This document shows positions 8,338 through 16,214 of a stretch of 64,000 nucleotides of DNA, in pieces. The position numbers were made by a program, and so were the translations under genes. The DNA lies in NCBI GenBank assembly GCA_000471045.1, contig KI301992.1, positions 62,001-126,000 on the forward strand, given 5' to 3'. This DNA is from an actinobacterium LLX17 (GTDB taxonomy: Bacteria; Actinomycetota; Actinomycetes; Propionibacteriales; Nocardioidaceae). Position 1 is the stretch's first letter; the number at the start of each line of letters is the position of its first letter. The notes below the pieces were generated by a model. That model did not search any database and was not told where the DNA came from. It saw nothing but the letters and a program-made list of their open reading frames with translations.

Positions 8338-8826
8338 TCAGCCCTCGGCCGGGTGCTCGGTGAACTGGCCGACGGACTGCGCGACACAGATCGGCTTCGC
8401 GGCACCCTCGCGCTCGAACGTCTGCTTCGTGACGATGCGCGCGGACCCGCCGCCGACGTCGTCGACCGACACGATCTCCGCGTGCATGCGGATGCGGGAG
8501 CCGACGGGGTTGGGGCTGGGGAAGCGAACCTTCTCGTAGCCGTAGTTGAGGCTGTGGGCGAAGCCGTCGAAGGCCATCAGGTCCTCCATGAACCGGGGAC
8601 CGATCGACAGGCTGTAGAGCCCGTGCGCGATGGTCGAGCCGAAGACGCTGTCCTTGGCCCGCTCGGGGTCGACGTGGATCCACTGGTGGTCGCCAGTCAG
8701 GTCGGCGAACGCGTTGATGCGTTCCTGCGTGATGTCGTGCCACGCGGTCGGACCGAGCGTCTGCCCGACCAGCGCGGTCAGCTCGGCGATCGACGTCGGA
8801 CGAATGGGGGCGGTGGTCTCGGGCAT
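8338..8826 (-). CDS. MaoC family dehydratase
   Basis: This 162-residue hot-dog-fold hydratase carries the R-specific hydratase motif as FADLTGDHQWIHVDPERA (Asp/His pair near residues 40-45) followed by STIAHGLYSLS. It would reversibly hydrate an enoyl-CoA to a 3-hydroxyacyl-CoA. The ATG at 8826 has a strong ribosome site (GGAGGAAACCC) and a TAGCGT -10 candidate on the minus strand at 8855-8860. It is divergent from the alpha/beta hydrolase at 8927, with operator C between them. With the crotonase at 1415 the cluster encodes two different hydratases. Confidence 0.93.
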   Translation of the reverse strand: MPETTAPIRPTSIAELTALVGQTLGPTAWHDITQERINAFADLTGDHQWIHVDPERAKDSVFGSTIAHGLYSLSIGPRFMEDLMAFDGFAHSLNYGYEKVRFPSPNPVGSRIRMHAEIVSVDDVGGGSARIVTKQTFEREGAAKPICVAQSVGQFTEHPAEG

Positions 8827-8865
8827 GGGTTTCCTCCGGGGTCGGGTGTTCGGGACGCTACTTGA

Positions 8866-8885
8866 AGTTGAACCCGGATTCAACT
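8866..8885. promoter_or_regulatory. Operator site C, divergent promoter
   Basis: AGTTGAACCCGGATTCAACT is the best copy of the regulon motif: 18 of 20 positions obey dyad symmetry. It lies between two divergent -10-like boxes, TAGCGT on the minus strand (8855-8860, toward MaoC) and TACGGT on the plus strand (8885-8890, toward the hydrolase). One bound dimer could silence both genes. Confidence 0.75.
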
Positions 8886-8926
8886 ACGGTGACCTGCGTC
8901 ACACTGTCTCTCCGGGAAGGATCGCC

Positions 8927-9739
8927 ATGCCCCGCATCGACGTCAACGGCACCACCCTCCACTACGAGGACGAGGGCCCCCGCGACGCGCACGCCATCGT
9001 CATGAGTCCCTCGATGTTCTTCGACGTCAGGATGTTCGCTGCCCAGGCGGCCGCGCTGTCGGACCGGTTCCGGGTCGTGCGCTACGACCACCGCGGGCAG
9101 GGACAGAGCGCCCGGGACGCGCGAAAGAACCTCGACATGGACACCCTGGCCGAGGACGCCGCGGCGCTGATCGAGCAGCTGGGGCTGGCGCCGTGCACGT
9201 TCGTCGGCAACTCGATGGGCGGCTTCGTCGGGTTGCGCCTGGCCGCTCGACGCCCCGAGCTCATCGCCTCGGCCGTCCTGATGGGCACCTCGGCCGACGC
9301 GGAGGAGCAGGCCGAGGAGATGGACGCGCTCGTGGACGTCCTCGCGCAGCAGGGGATCGAGCCGGTGCTCGACGGCGTCCTGCACTTCATGATGGGCGAC
9401 ACGACGCTGACCGACCCCTCGCGCGCCGACGTGCTGCACGAGGTGACCATGCTGCTGCGGAGCCGCGGCCCGGAGTACGCCGACGCGGCCTGGAACATCG
9501 CCCACCGCACTCCGGTCCTCGACGAGATCGGCGCCATCACGGCTCCCGTGCTGGTGGTGGCCGGCGCCGAGGACCACACCTATCCGCCGCACAAGTCGCA
9601 GCAGATCGTGGACGCGGTGCCCAGCGCCACCTTCGAGCTCATGGAGAGGACGGGCCACGTGCACGCCATGGAGAACCCGGACGCCGTCGTCGAGGTGCTG
9701 GAGCGACACCTCTCCACCCTGGTGGGGGTCGGGCGATGA
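8927..9739 (+). CDS. Alpha/beta fold hydrolase
   Basis: This 270-residue hydrolase has the nucleophile elbow GNSMGGF near residue 97, a late Asp in GAEDHTYPP and the catalytic His in RTGHVHAME. The HG-type oxyanion region appears as SPSMFFD. The sequence style (MPRIDVNGTTLHYEDEG start, DHRGQGQS) resembles 3-oxoadipate enol-lactonase and dienelactone-type hydrolases. The ATG at 8927 follows GGGAAGGA, and the long upstream in-frame extension runs antisense through MaoC. It overlaps the next hydrolase by 4 nt. It is under operator C. Confidence 0.9.
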   Translation: MPRIDVNGTTLHYEDEGPRDAHAIVMSPSMFFDVRMFAAQAAALSDRFRVVRYDHRGQGQSARDARKNLDMDTLAEDAAALIEQLGLAPCTFVGNSMGGFVGLRLAARRPELIASAVLMGTSADAEEQAEEMDALVDVLAQQGIEPVLDGVLHFMMGDTTLTDPSRADVLHEVTMLLRSRGPEYADAAWNIAHRTPVLDEIGAITAPVLVVAGAEDHTYPPHKSQQIVDAVPSATFELMERTGHVHAMENPDAVVEVLERHLSTLVGVGR

Positions 9740-10521
9740 ACCTCCACGTCGCCGACACCGGCGAGACCGAGCTGCCCGTGGTGCTGTGTCTGCACTCGCT
9801 GTTCCTCGACCACACGATGTTCGACTCGCTCACGAGTGCGCTGGCCGGCACGTTCCGTGTGGTGCGGCCGGACTTCCGTGGCCAGGGGGCGAGTCCCGCG
9901 GCCGACGACCTCGTCTCGATGGACCAGTGCGCCGACGACGTCCTCGAGCTGATGGACGACCTCGGTCTCGACCGGGTGCACGTCGTGGCGCAGTCGATGG
10001 GCGGGGACGTCGCGGTGCGGGTCGCCGCACGGCGTCCGGAGGCGGTCGACCGCATGGTGCTGCTCGGCTCGTCCGCGCGTGAGGAGCCGGCCGAGCACCT
10101 CGAGGCCTTCCGGCCCATCGCCGACCAGGTGGCCCGCGAGGGCTTCGCCGGCGAGCTGCTCGAGACCACGATGCAGATCATGTTCGGTCAGACCGTGCGC
10201 AGCGATCCCGATCGCGCCGCACTGATCGCTCCGTGGCGCGAGCACATCGCCGCGCTGTCACCGGACCTGGTGCACGCCATCCGGGGGGTGGTGGAACGTC
10301 CGAGCGCCGTGCGGCTGCTGCCGGACGTCACCGCCATGACGCTGGTGGTCAGTGGCGGGGAGGACGGAGCGCGTCCGCCGGTCTGGTCCCAGGAGCTCGT
10401 CGACGGCATCCCGTCGGCCGAGCTGTGGAGCCTGCCGACGACGGGGCACAGCGTGATCCTCGAGCTGCCCGACGTGGTCATCCCGCGGGTCGTCGACTTC
10501 TTGTCGGCCGCCAAGCCTTGA
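9736..10521 (+). CDS. Alpha/beta fold hydrolase, second copy
   Basis: This 261-residue hydrolase is related to the gene before it. It has the same DFRGQGAS segment, the nucleophile elbow AQSMGGD near residue 95, an acidic SGGEDGARPP and a terminal His in PTTGHSVI. It probably arose by tandem duplication and divergence. It overlaps the upstream hydrolase by 4 nt (ATGA) and is followed by an 8-bp hairpin before the next promoter. It likely acts on an ester or lactone. The two copies may have different specificities or form a hetero-oligomer. Confidence 0.9.
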   Translation: MNLHVADTGETELPVVLCLHSLFLDHTMFDSLTSALAGTFRVVRPDFRGQGASPAADDLVSMDQCADDVLELMDDLGLDRVHVVAQSMGGDVAVRVAARRPEAVDRMVLLGSSAREEPAEHLEAFRPIADQVAREGFAGELLETTMQIMFGQTVRSDPDRAALIAPWREHIAALSPDLVHAIRGVVERPSAVRLLPDVTAMTLVVSGGEDGARPPVWSQELVDGIPSAELWSLPTTGHSVILELPDVVIPRVVDFLSAAKP

Positions 10522-10526
10522 CCACC

Positions 10527-10546
10527 GTGTGTGGTCTGCCACACAC
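10527..10546 (+). terminator. Small hairpin after the hydrolase pair
   Basis: GTGTGTGG and CCACACAC form a perfect 8-bp stem around TCTG, 6 nt after the hydrolase stop. No T-run follows, so it is a weak terminator or an mRNA-end stabiliser separating the hydrolase operon from the phosphotriesterase promoter. Confidence 0.4.
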
Positions 10547-10559
10547 TGGCCAAACCTGA

Positions 10560-10579
10560 ACCTGAATCCGACCTCAACA
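10560..10579. promoter_or_regulatory. Operator site D, phosphotriesterase promoter
   Basis: ACCTGAATCCGACCTCAACA shares its first 12 bases exactly with the reverse complement of site A and its first nine with site B. It lies 20 nt upstream of the ATG of the phosphotriesterase gene. A second partial half-site (ACCTGAA) overlaps it on the left, from 10554. This is the fourth member of the regulon motif. Confidence 0.65.
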
Positions 10580-10598
10580 TTTTCGAAAGGTGGTCCCG

Positions 10599-11558
10599 AT
10601 GGCGACCGTCCAGACCGTCACCGGCCCGCTCGACTCGAGCGAGCTGGGCCGCACGTTGGTCCACGAGCACGTCTTCGTGCTCAACACCGAGTACCGCGAG
10701 AACTACCTGACGGACTGGGACGAGCAGGAGCGGATCGACGACGCCGTCGAGAAGCTCACCGACCTGAAGTCCGTCGGCATCGACACGATCATGGACCCCA
10801 CGGTGATGGGTCTGGGCCGGTACATCCCGCGCATCCAGAAGATCGCCGCGAGGGTCGACCTCAACATCATCGTGGGCACCGGCCTCTACACCTACAACGA
10901 CATCCCGCACCAGTTCGAGCACCGGGGCCCGGGGCTGCTCGTCGACGTGCCGGAGCCGCTCACCGAGATGTTCGTCAAGGACATCACCGAGGGCATCGCC
11001 GACACCGGTGTGCGCGCCGGCCTGTTGAAGTGCGCCATCGAGGAGCCGGGCCTCACGCCGGGCGTCGAGCGCGTCATGCGTGCGGTCGGCCAGGCCCACG
11101 TGCAGACCGGGACGCCGATCACGGTGCACACGAACCCGCACACGGGGTCCGGGCTCGTCGCGCAGAAGGTGCTCAAGGAGGAGGGTGCCGACCTGAGCAA
11201 GGTGATCATCGGTCACTCCGGTGACACCAACGACGTCGACTACCTCTGCCAGGTCGCGGACGCCGGATCGATGCTTGGCATGGACCGCTTCGGCCTCGAC
11301 CTCTTCCTGCCCCTCGAGGAGCGCATCAGCACCATCATCGAGCTGGTCCGGCGCGGATATGTCGAGAGCATCACGCTGGCGCACGACGCGAACTGCTTCA
11401 TCGACTACTTCAGCCCTGAGGCCAAGCACGAGGCCGCACCCAACTGGCACTTCCGGCACATCAGTGAGGACGTCATCCCCGCCCTTCTCAAGGGTGGGCT
11501 GTCCGAGGCCGACATCGAGACGATCCTGGTCAGCAACCCCCGGCGCCACTTCGAGTGA
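10599..11558 (+). CDS. Phosphotriesterase family (lactonase-like) metallohydrolase
   Basis: This 319-residue amidohydrolase-superfamily protein has the binuclear metal ligands: HEH near residue 26 (the HxH motif), a Lys in AGLLKCAIEE near 145 at the carboxylated-lysine position, His in TVHTN and GHSGD, and Asp in the DCN-like segment LAHDANCF. Close relatives include phosphotriesterase-like lactonases (PLLs), which open lactones, and enzymes of unknown substrate. The ATG at 10599 has a GAAAGG ribosome site. It stands alone behind operator D. Lactone hydrolysis is the most economical role in this cluster, but that is inference. Confidence 0.88.
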   Translation: MATVQTVTGPLDSSELGRTLVHEHVFVLNTEYRENYLTDWDEQERIDDAVEKLTDLKSVGIDTIMDPTVMGLGRYIPRIQKIAARVDLNIIVGTGLYTYNDIPHQFEHRGPGLLVDVPEPLTEMFVKDITEGIADTGVRAGLLKCAIEEPGLTPGVERVMRAVGQAHVQTGTPITVHTNPHTGSGLVAQKVLKEEGADLSKVIIGHSGDTNDVDYLCQVADAGSMLGMDRFGLDLFLPLEERISTIIELVRRGYVESITLAHDANCFIDYFSPEAKHEAAPNWHFRHISEDVIPALLKGGLSEADIETILVSNPRRHFE

Positions 11559-11568
11559 CGCGGCGCGG

Positions 11569-13281
11569 TCAGTCGGCCGAGCGGAGGCGCTCGAGCCGGG
11601 CCTCGAGGGAGGGCCGGCGCTGGGCGTTGCTGGTGAGCTCGACGTACTGCTGCTCGAAGATTGAGAGCAGCGCGTCGTCGAGCCGCCGCACCGCTCCCGG
11701 CGGGTTGCGGTAGCCCATGCGGGCCGTGACGGCCTCGCTGTCGACCGCGTCGAGCAGGGCAGAGAGCTCGTCGGTCGACGTGACGCCCAGCTCGAGCAGC
11801 ACGCCGGAGATCCACGCGTAGTGCTCGGTGCGTGACCACCCGGAGTCGCTGAACCGTGACGCCAGCAGCACTGCCAGCTCGTGCGGGCTGATGCGCGGGT
11901 CGGTCGGGTCACCCTCGGGTCGCTGGTCGCGCATCCACTCGGCCATGCGGTCGCGGATCGTCGAGAACTCGCGGTCGGCCAGCTCCAGGAGGCCGGCCGC
12001 GAGCGTGAACCGACGGTCGAAGTCGCGCGCGTGCTGCGCCGGCACGGTGCCCTTGTAGCGGATGTCGTGCTCGAACTCGGCCCAGGCGTGCTGCAGGACG
12101 GTGCGGACCTGCACCTGCACCTCCTGGCCGTCCAGCACCAGCTGCAGGTGCCGGCTGGAGTAGCCGAACAGGCCTTGGCCGGCCGTCTCCTGGCCCATGT
12201 CGCGGTCGGTCAGCACGGTGTGCTGCTCGGCGATCGCCTCGACCGCAGCCTCGACGTCGCGCTGCACGTAGGTGATGACGCGCAGCCCGATGCGGTCGGT
12301 GATCTCGGTGAGCGGATCGGCGTAGACGGGCCGGCCATCGGCGGTTCGGGCGGCCTTGGCGGCGAACGACGCGACGCTCTTGGTGCGGCCGGAGATGGTC
12401 AGGTAGTTGATGCCGGCCTCGTCGAGCAGCTGCGTGATGCGCTCGACCGCGGCCTCGGTGACCCGCACCAGCTCGGGACGTCCGGCGGCGTAGGCCTGCA
12501 CCGCGCGGCGGGCCGAGGTGGGGGTGCGGCGGACCCGGGGCGCCGGCTCGAGGTCGACCGGCAGGCGGGGGGTGACGATGTAGCCCCTCGCGAGGTCGCC
12601 GTACGTGGTCAGTCGCTCAGGGGCCCTCGCCGCGAGCAGGGCCACGTAGGCGCAGACGACGGCGTCGACCTGGTCCTCGGCGACCCGCAGCTCGCTCTTG
12701 CGGGTCGCGCTGCGGACGGACTCGACCACCTCGTGCCACACGGGCACGTCGAGGTGCAGGGGCACGTCGGCCTCGGCCAGGCCTTCCAGGAACGTCGTGA
12801 GTCGCAGCAGCTCGCCGCGCATCGAGCCGACGTCGCGCCCGGGCTTGTTCTTGTAGGCCAGCACGCGGCCGAGCCGGAACAGCGCGATCGTCGCGGGGTG
12901 CGGGTAGACCTCGAGCCCCCGTCGGTCGGCCGTGGAGGCCGGGTCGACGTCGAGCCCCAGCCGCTCCGCCAGTCGGGCGGCGCGGGGCTGCTGGGCGAAC
13001 TCGGCGCGGCCCCGGTTGGTGGAGTGCGCCCCGGCGTCGAAGCGGGCGAAGTCGCGGTTCAGCTCGGTCTCGCACGGGCGCTTGCCGGTGTCGTTGACGA
13101 CGACGATGGGGGCGTCGAACGCCACCACGCAGGGCCCGGCGGTCGCGTCACCGATGGCCGCGACCACGGCGTCGTCGTCAGTGGCGGCGGCGAGGCGGAG
13201 CAGCCGGCCGGTCTCGTCGAGCACCGCGACACCGCTGGGCTTGCGCTCACCCCAGGCGAGGTCGATGCCGACGAGGTGCAT
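11569..13281 (-). CDS. DUF429 (RNase H-fold) fused to a RelA/SpoT-type (p)ppGpp synthetase domain
   Basis: This 570-residue protein has two domains. Residues 1-237 are a DUF429 domain (GIDLAW start, acidic FDAPIV, CETELNR, EVYPHPA, DQVDAVVCAYVA), predicted to have an RNase H/nuclease fold. Residues about 255-425 are an alarmone synthetase: GRTKS (298-302), ITDRIGLR (327-334), GYSSRH (373-378) and QVQVRT with HAWAEFEHDIRYK. The remainder, to 570, is helical. No HD hydrolase domain is present. The Glu of the canonical ExQxRT motif is Gln (Q389), so synthesis of pppGpp may be altered. A TACGGT box (13288-13293) 6 nt before the ATG supports this start. It is convergent with, and 10 nt from, the phosphotriesterase gene. 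Confidence 0.88.
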   Translation of the reverse strand: MHLVGIDLAWGERKPSGVAVLDETGRLLRLAAATDDDAVVAAIGDATAGPCVVAFDAPIVVVNDTGKRPCETELNRDFARFDAGAHSTNRGRAEFAQQPRAARLAERLGLDVDPASTADRRGLEVYPHPATIALFRLGRVLAYKNKPGRDVGSMRGELLRLTTFLEGLAEADVPLHLDVPVWHEVVESVRSATRKSELRVAEDQVDAVVCAYVALLAARAPERLTTYGDLARGYIVTPRLPVDLEPAPRVRRTPTSARRAVQAYAAGRPELVRVTEAAVERITQLLDEAGINYLTISGRTKSVASFAAKAARTADGRPVYADPLTEITDRIGLRVITYVQRDVEAAVEAIAEQHTVLTDRDMGQETAGQGLFGYSSRHLQLVLDGQEVQVQVRTVLQHAWAEFEHDIRYKGTVPAQHARDFDRRFTLAAGLLELADREFSTIRDRMAEWMRDQRPEGDPTDPRISPHELAVLLASRFSDSGWSRTEHYAWISGVLLELGVTSTDELSALLDAVDSEAVTARMGYRNPPGAVRRLDDALLSIFEQQYVELTSNAQRRPSLEARLERLRSAD

Positions 13282-13343
13282 GAAGGAACCGTATCCGTCC
13301 GGACCCGGTTGACCGTGCCCGACGGGCGGGTGACGATCGATCC

Positions 13344-13667
13344 ATGGAGACGATCCCCGAGCCCGTGGCGTCGTTCGTCGACGCCGTCAACCGTCATGAC
13401 GAGGACGCCTTCCTCGACGCCTTCGCCGAGGGAGGATTCGTCGACGACTGGGGCCGCATCTTCGCCGGACGCGACGTCATCAAGGGCTGGAGCGACCAGG
13501 AGTTCATCGGTGCGACCGGCACCCTCACGCCCGAGGAGGTGACCGTCGCGGGCGAATCGGTGACCATCGTGGGGGACTGGTCCAGCACGCACGCGAACGG
13601 CCGCTCGTCGTTCGCGTTCGAGGTCAGCGGGGACAAGATCGCCTCGATGACCATCCGCGAGGGCTGA
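13344..13667 (+). CDS. NTF2-like/SnoaL-like small protein
   Basis: This 107-residue protein has the cone-shaped NTF2-like signature: an N-terminal helix (VASFVDAVNRHDEDAFLDAF), a FAGRD-I-KGW segment and late beta strands. The family includes enzymes, binding proteins and immunity-type proteins, so no function can be given. It stands alone between the divergent DUF429 fusion and the convergent tRNA genes. Confidence 0.7.
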   Translation: METIPEPVASFVDAVNRHDEDAFLDAFAEGGFVDDWGRIFAGRDVIKGWSDQEFIGATGTLTPEEVTVAGESVTIVGDWSSTHANGRSSFAFEVSGDKIASMTIREG

Positions 13668-13711
13668 GCACCAACGAGGGGGCACCGACGAGGGGTAGCG
13701 AGGGGGCAACG

Positions 13712-13744
13712 ACGAACGGCCCCGCGCGAGGCGGGGCCGTTCGT
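13712..13744. terminator. GC-rich hairpin between the NTF2-like gene and tRNA-Phe
   Basis: ACGAACGGCCCCGC and its exact complement form a 14-bp stem around a 5-nt loop, 3 nt past the encoded CCA end of tRNA-Phe on the minus strand. It lacks a T-run in either direction. It probably ends tRNA-Phe transcription and may also serve the convergent NTF2-like gene. Confidence 0.6.
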
Positions 13745-13746
13745 GG

Positions 13747-13823
13747 TGGTGGCCAGGGCCGGGGTCGAACCGGCGACCTACCGCTTTTCAGGCGGTCGCT
13801 CGTACCAACTGAGCTACCTGGCC
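13747..13823 (-). tRNA. tRNA-Phe(GAA)
   Basis: Read on the minus strand, the sequence folds as a cloverleaf with acceptor stem GGCCAGG/CCTGGCC, a D arm (AGCTCAGTTGGTA), anticodon loop CTGAAAA with anticodon GAA, a GGTTCGACCCC T arm and discriminator A. The 3' CCA is encoded (13747-13749). It lies 99 nt downstream of tRNA-Asp on the same strand, with a terminator-like hairpin between them, so the two are probably transcribed separately. Confidence 0.97.
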
Positions 13824-13882
13824 GTGCCCGCTGCGCGGGCGACCGCAATGTTATCGCACGACGCCCCTCGCCCCGAAAACGG

Positions 13883-13917
13883 CCGTGTCCCACGCTCCGG
13901 GGGAGCGTGGGACACGG
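13883..13917 (-). terminator. Intrinsic terminator of tRNA-Asp
   Basis: A perfect 16-bp stem (arms 13883-13898 and 13902-13917, loop of 3) begins 5 nt after the CCA end of tRNA-Asp on the minus strand. It is followed on that strand by CCGTTTTC. A strong stem plus a short T-run fits a Rho-independent terminator. Confidence 0.8.
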
Positions 13918-13922
13918 TGCAC

Positions 13923-13999
13923 TGGCGACCCCGACGGGACTCGAACCCGCGACCTCCGCCGTGACAGGGCGGCGCGCTAACCAACTGCGCTACGGGGCC
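13923..13999 (-). tRNA. tRNA-Asp(GTC)
   Basis: The minus strand shows acceptor stem GGCCCCG/CGGGGTC with one G-U pair, a D arm (GCGCAGTTGGTTAGCGC), the anticodon loop CTGTCAC giving anticodon GTC, and GGTTCGAGTCCC in the T arm. Discriminator G is followed by an encoded CCA (13923-13925). GluQRS, encoded at 17661-18530, is known to modify tRNA-Asp at queuosine, so this tRNA is a likely substrate. Confidence 0.97.
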
Positions 14000-14078
14000 T
14001 CGTGCTGTGCGGCGAACCGCGGACGCAACTGTACTCCACGCGCGTCCGCGCCCACAAAACGGGGGCTCCGCCGACCAC

Positions 14079-16214
14079 CTACACCTGGCCGACGGGCGCC
14101 CGGACGGGCTCGGGGTCGTCCTCGCGCAGGCCGTGCCGGTCGTGGAAGCGGCGCAGCGGGCCGGGCGCCCACCAGTTGGCGCGCCCCAGCATCGCCATCA
14201 GCGAGGGCACCAGCAGGGCGCGCACGATGGTGGCGTCGATCAGCACCGCCACGGCCGTGCCGACCCCGAGCTCCTTGATGAACACGATGTCCGACGTGGC
14301 GAACGCGCCCAGGGCGATCGCGAACAGCAGGGCTGCCGCCGTGACGATCCGGCCCGTGCGCTGCAGCCCGAGCGCCACCGCCTCCCGCTCCCCGGCGCCG
14401 GCGTCGCGGGCCTCCTTGATGCGGGTCAGCAGGAAGACGGCGTAGTCGGTCGAGAGGCCGAACACGATCGCGAAGAGGAACACGGGCTGGCTCGAGTCCA
14501 GGGCCCCGCGACTGCTGAAGTCCAGGAGGTTCGAGAAGTTGCCGTCCTGGAAGATGAACACGAGGATGCCGAAGGTCGCGGCGATGGTCAGCAGGTTCAT
14601 GGCCAACGCCTTGATGGGCAGCACGACCGATCCGGTCATCATGAACAGGGCGACGAACGTCAGCACGACCAAGATGGCGAGGGCCACCGGGATGCTGGCA
14701 GTGATCGCCGACACCTGGTCGACCTGGTCGGCGCTGAGTCCGCCCACCAGGGTGTCGCCGGGGGCGTCGACAGCGCGGACCGCCGACACGAGGTCGAGCG
14801 TCTCCTCGTCCAGCACCGGCTCCGCCGGCAGCACGTCGACCTGCCAGGTCTGGTCCCCCAGGTAGCGCGGCGGCACCACCGACTCGACGTCGCTCAGGGT
14901 CGCGAGGTCCGCTGCATAGCTCGTCAGGTCGGACTCCGCGGACTCGGGCGCTGTCACCGCGACCACCAGGGGAGACTGCTCCACTCCCATGAAGTCCTCG
15001 CGCAGCTCGGTGTCGACCTGCTTGGCGGAGGCGCTGTCGGGCAGCACCGAGGCGTCGACGCCGGTGAACTTCACGCCGAGGAACGGGGCGGCGAGGACCA
15101 GGAGCACCACGGTGCCGGCGACGGCGGTGCCGAGGCGGAAGCGCATGACGAATCGCGACAACCGGTACCAGAAGCCCTGGAAGTCGGCCCGTGCTTCAGC
15201 CTCGCCGGCTCGCTGCCAGCTTTGCGGGGCGCCGGCGTTGACGCGGTGCTGCAGCGCGGCGAACACCGCCGGCAGCACCAGCAGCGTGACAGCGCCCGCC
15301 ATCAAGGCCACGACCGTCACGCCGATGCCCATCGAGTAGAGGAAGCGCAGCGGGAACACCAGCAGGGCGAGCCCGGCGCCGGCGACGGTGACGGCCGAGA
15401 AGGCGACCGTGCGACCAGCCGTCGCGACGGTGCGGCGCACGGCCTCTGGGGTCGGTCCGCCGCGCGCCAGCTCCTCGCGGAAGCGGGAGACCATGAACAG
15501 CGAGTAGTCGATCGCCAGCCCGAGCCCCAGGCCGGTGATCAGGTTGAGCGCGAAGATCGAGATGTCGAGCACCTCGTTGATGCCGCGGATGACCATCAAC
15601 GACCCGAGCACGGTCAGCCCGCCGACCAGCAGGGGCAGCAGGGCGGCGACGGCGGAACGGAAGACCCACAGCGACGCGAGGAACAGCAGCGGGAAGGCGA
15701 TCAGCTCGGCGCGGATCAGGTCGCTCTCGACCTGCTCGTTGACCTGCTGATAAGCCGTGCCGGGTCCACCGACACTGACCCCGTCGATCTCGGCGAGCTC
15801 CTCGCGCAGGTGCTCGGTGGTGTGGGTCGCGTCGGCGTCGACGTCGTAGATGGCGGCGAGGTAGGTGCGTGACCCGTCGGCCGACAGGAACTGTGGTCCG
15901 GCCTCGGGACCGCCCACCACCTGGCCCACGTCGGGCTCGTCCTCGAGCACCCGGCGGGCCCGGTCGATGGCCTGCGTGTCCTCGGTGTCGGCGAGCACCA
16001 GCACGTCGGGCTGGGTCGCGAGACCGCTGGCCTCCTCGACCCGCTCGATGGCCTGGGCGCTCTCCGAGCCGGTGTCGGAGAAGGAGTCGTCGTCGACGTT
16101 GAGCAGCCCGGCGACCGGTCCGCCGAGCACGCCGGCGATGACGAAGAATGCGGCGGTGGCGATCAGGACGCGGGCGGTGTGCGTGACCGCGAGGTGGGAG
16201 AGGCGAGCGAACAT
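14079..16214 (-). CDS. MMPL family (RND-type) membrane transporter
   Basis: This 711-residue protein is of the MMPL/SSD transporter family, which exports lipids or drugs using the proton gradient. It shows the duplicated plan: one membrane segment at residues 12-35, a large outer loop, five to six segments around 165-330, a second outer loop, and a final group around 500-680. The half-repeat motifs GLGLGLAIDYSLFMVSRFREE and VFGLSTDYAVFLLTRIKEA contain the paired Asp-Tyr residues thought to relay protons. Its ATG overlaps the stop of the upstream TetR gene by 1 nt, so the pair is one operon and the TetR protein probably controls export. Confidence 0.93.
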   Translation of the reverse strand: MFARLSHLAVTHTARVLIATAAFFVIAGVLGGPVAGLLNVDDDSFSDTGSESAQAIERVEEASGLATQPDVLVLADTEDTQAIDRARRVLEDEPDVGQVVGGPEAGPQFLSADGSRTYLAAIYDVDADATHTTEHLREELAEIDGVSVGGPGTAYQQVNEQVESDLIRAELIAFPLLFLASLWVFRSAVAALLPLLVGGLTVLGSLMVIRGINEVLDISIFALNLITGLGLGLAIDYSLFMVSRFREELARGGPTPEAVRRTVATAGRTVAFSAVTVAGAGLALLVFPLRFLYSMGIGVTVVALMAGAVTLLVLPAVFAALQHRVNAGAPQSWQRAGEAEARADFQGFWYRLSRFVMRFRLGTAVAGTVVLLVLAAPFLGVKFTGVDASVLPDSASAKQVDTELREDFMGVEQSPLVVAVTAPESAESDLTSYAADLATLSDVESVVPPRYLGDQTWQVDVLPAEPVLDEETLDLVSAVRAVDAPGDTLVGGLSADQVDQVSAITASIPVALAILVVLTFVALFMMTGSVVLPIKALAMNLLTIAATFGILVFIFQDGNFSNLLDFSSRGALDSSQPVFLFAIVFGLSTDYAVFLLTRIKEARDAGAGEREAVALGLQRTGRIVTAAALLFAIALGAFATSDIVFIKELGVGTAVAVLIDATIVRALLVPSLMAMLGRANWWAPGPLRRFHDRHGLREDDPEPVRAPVGQV

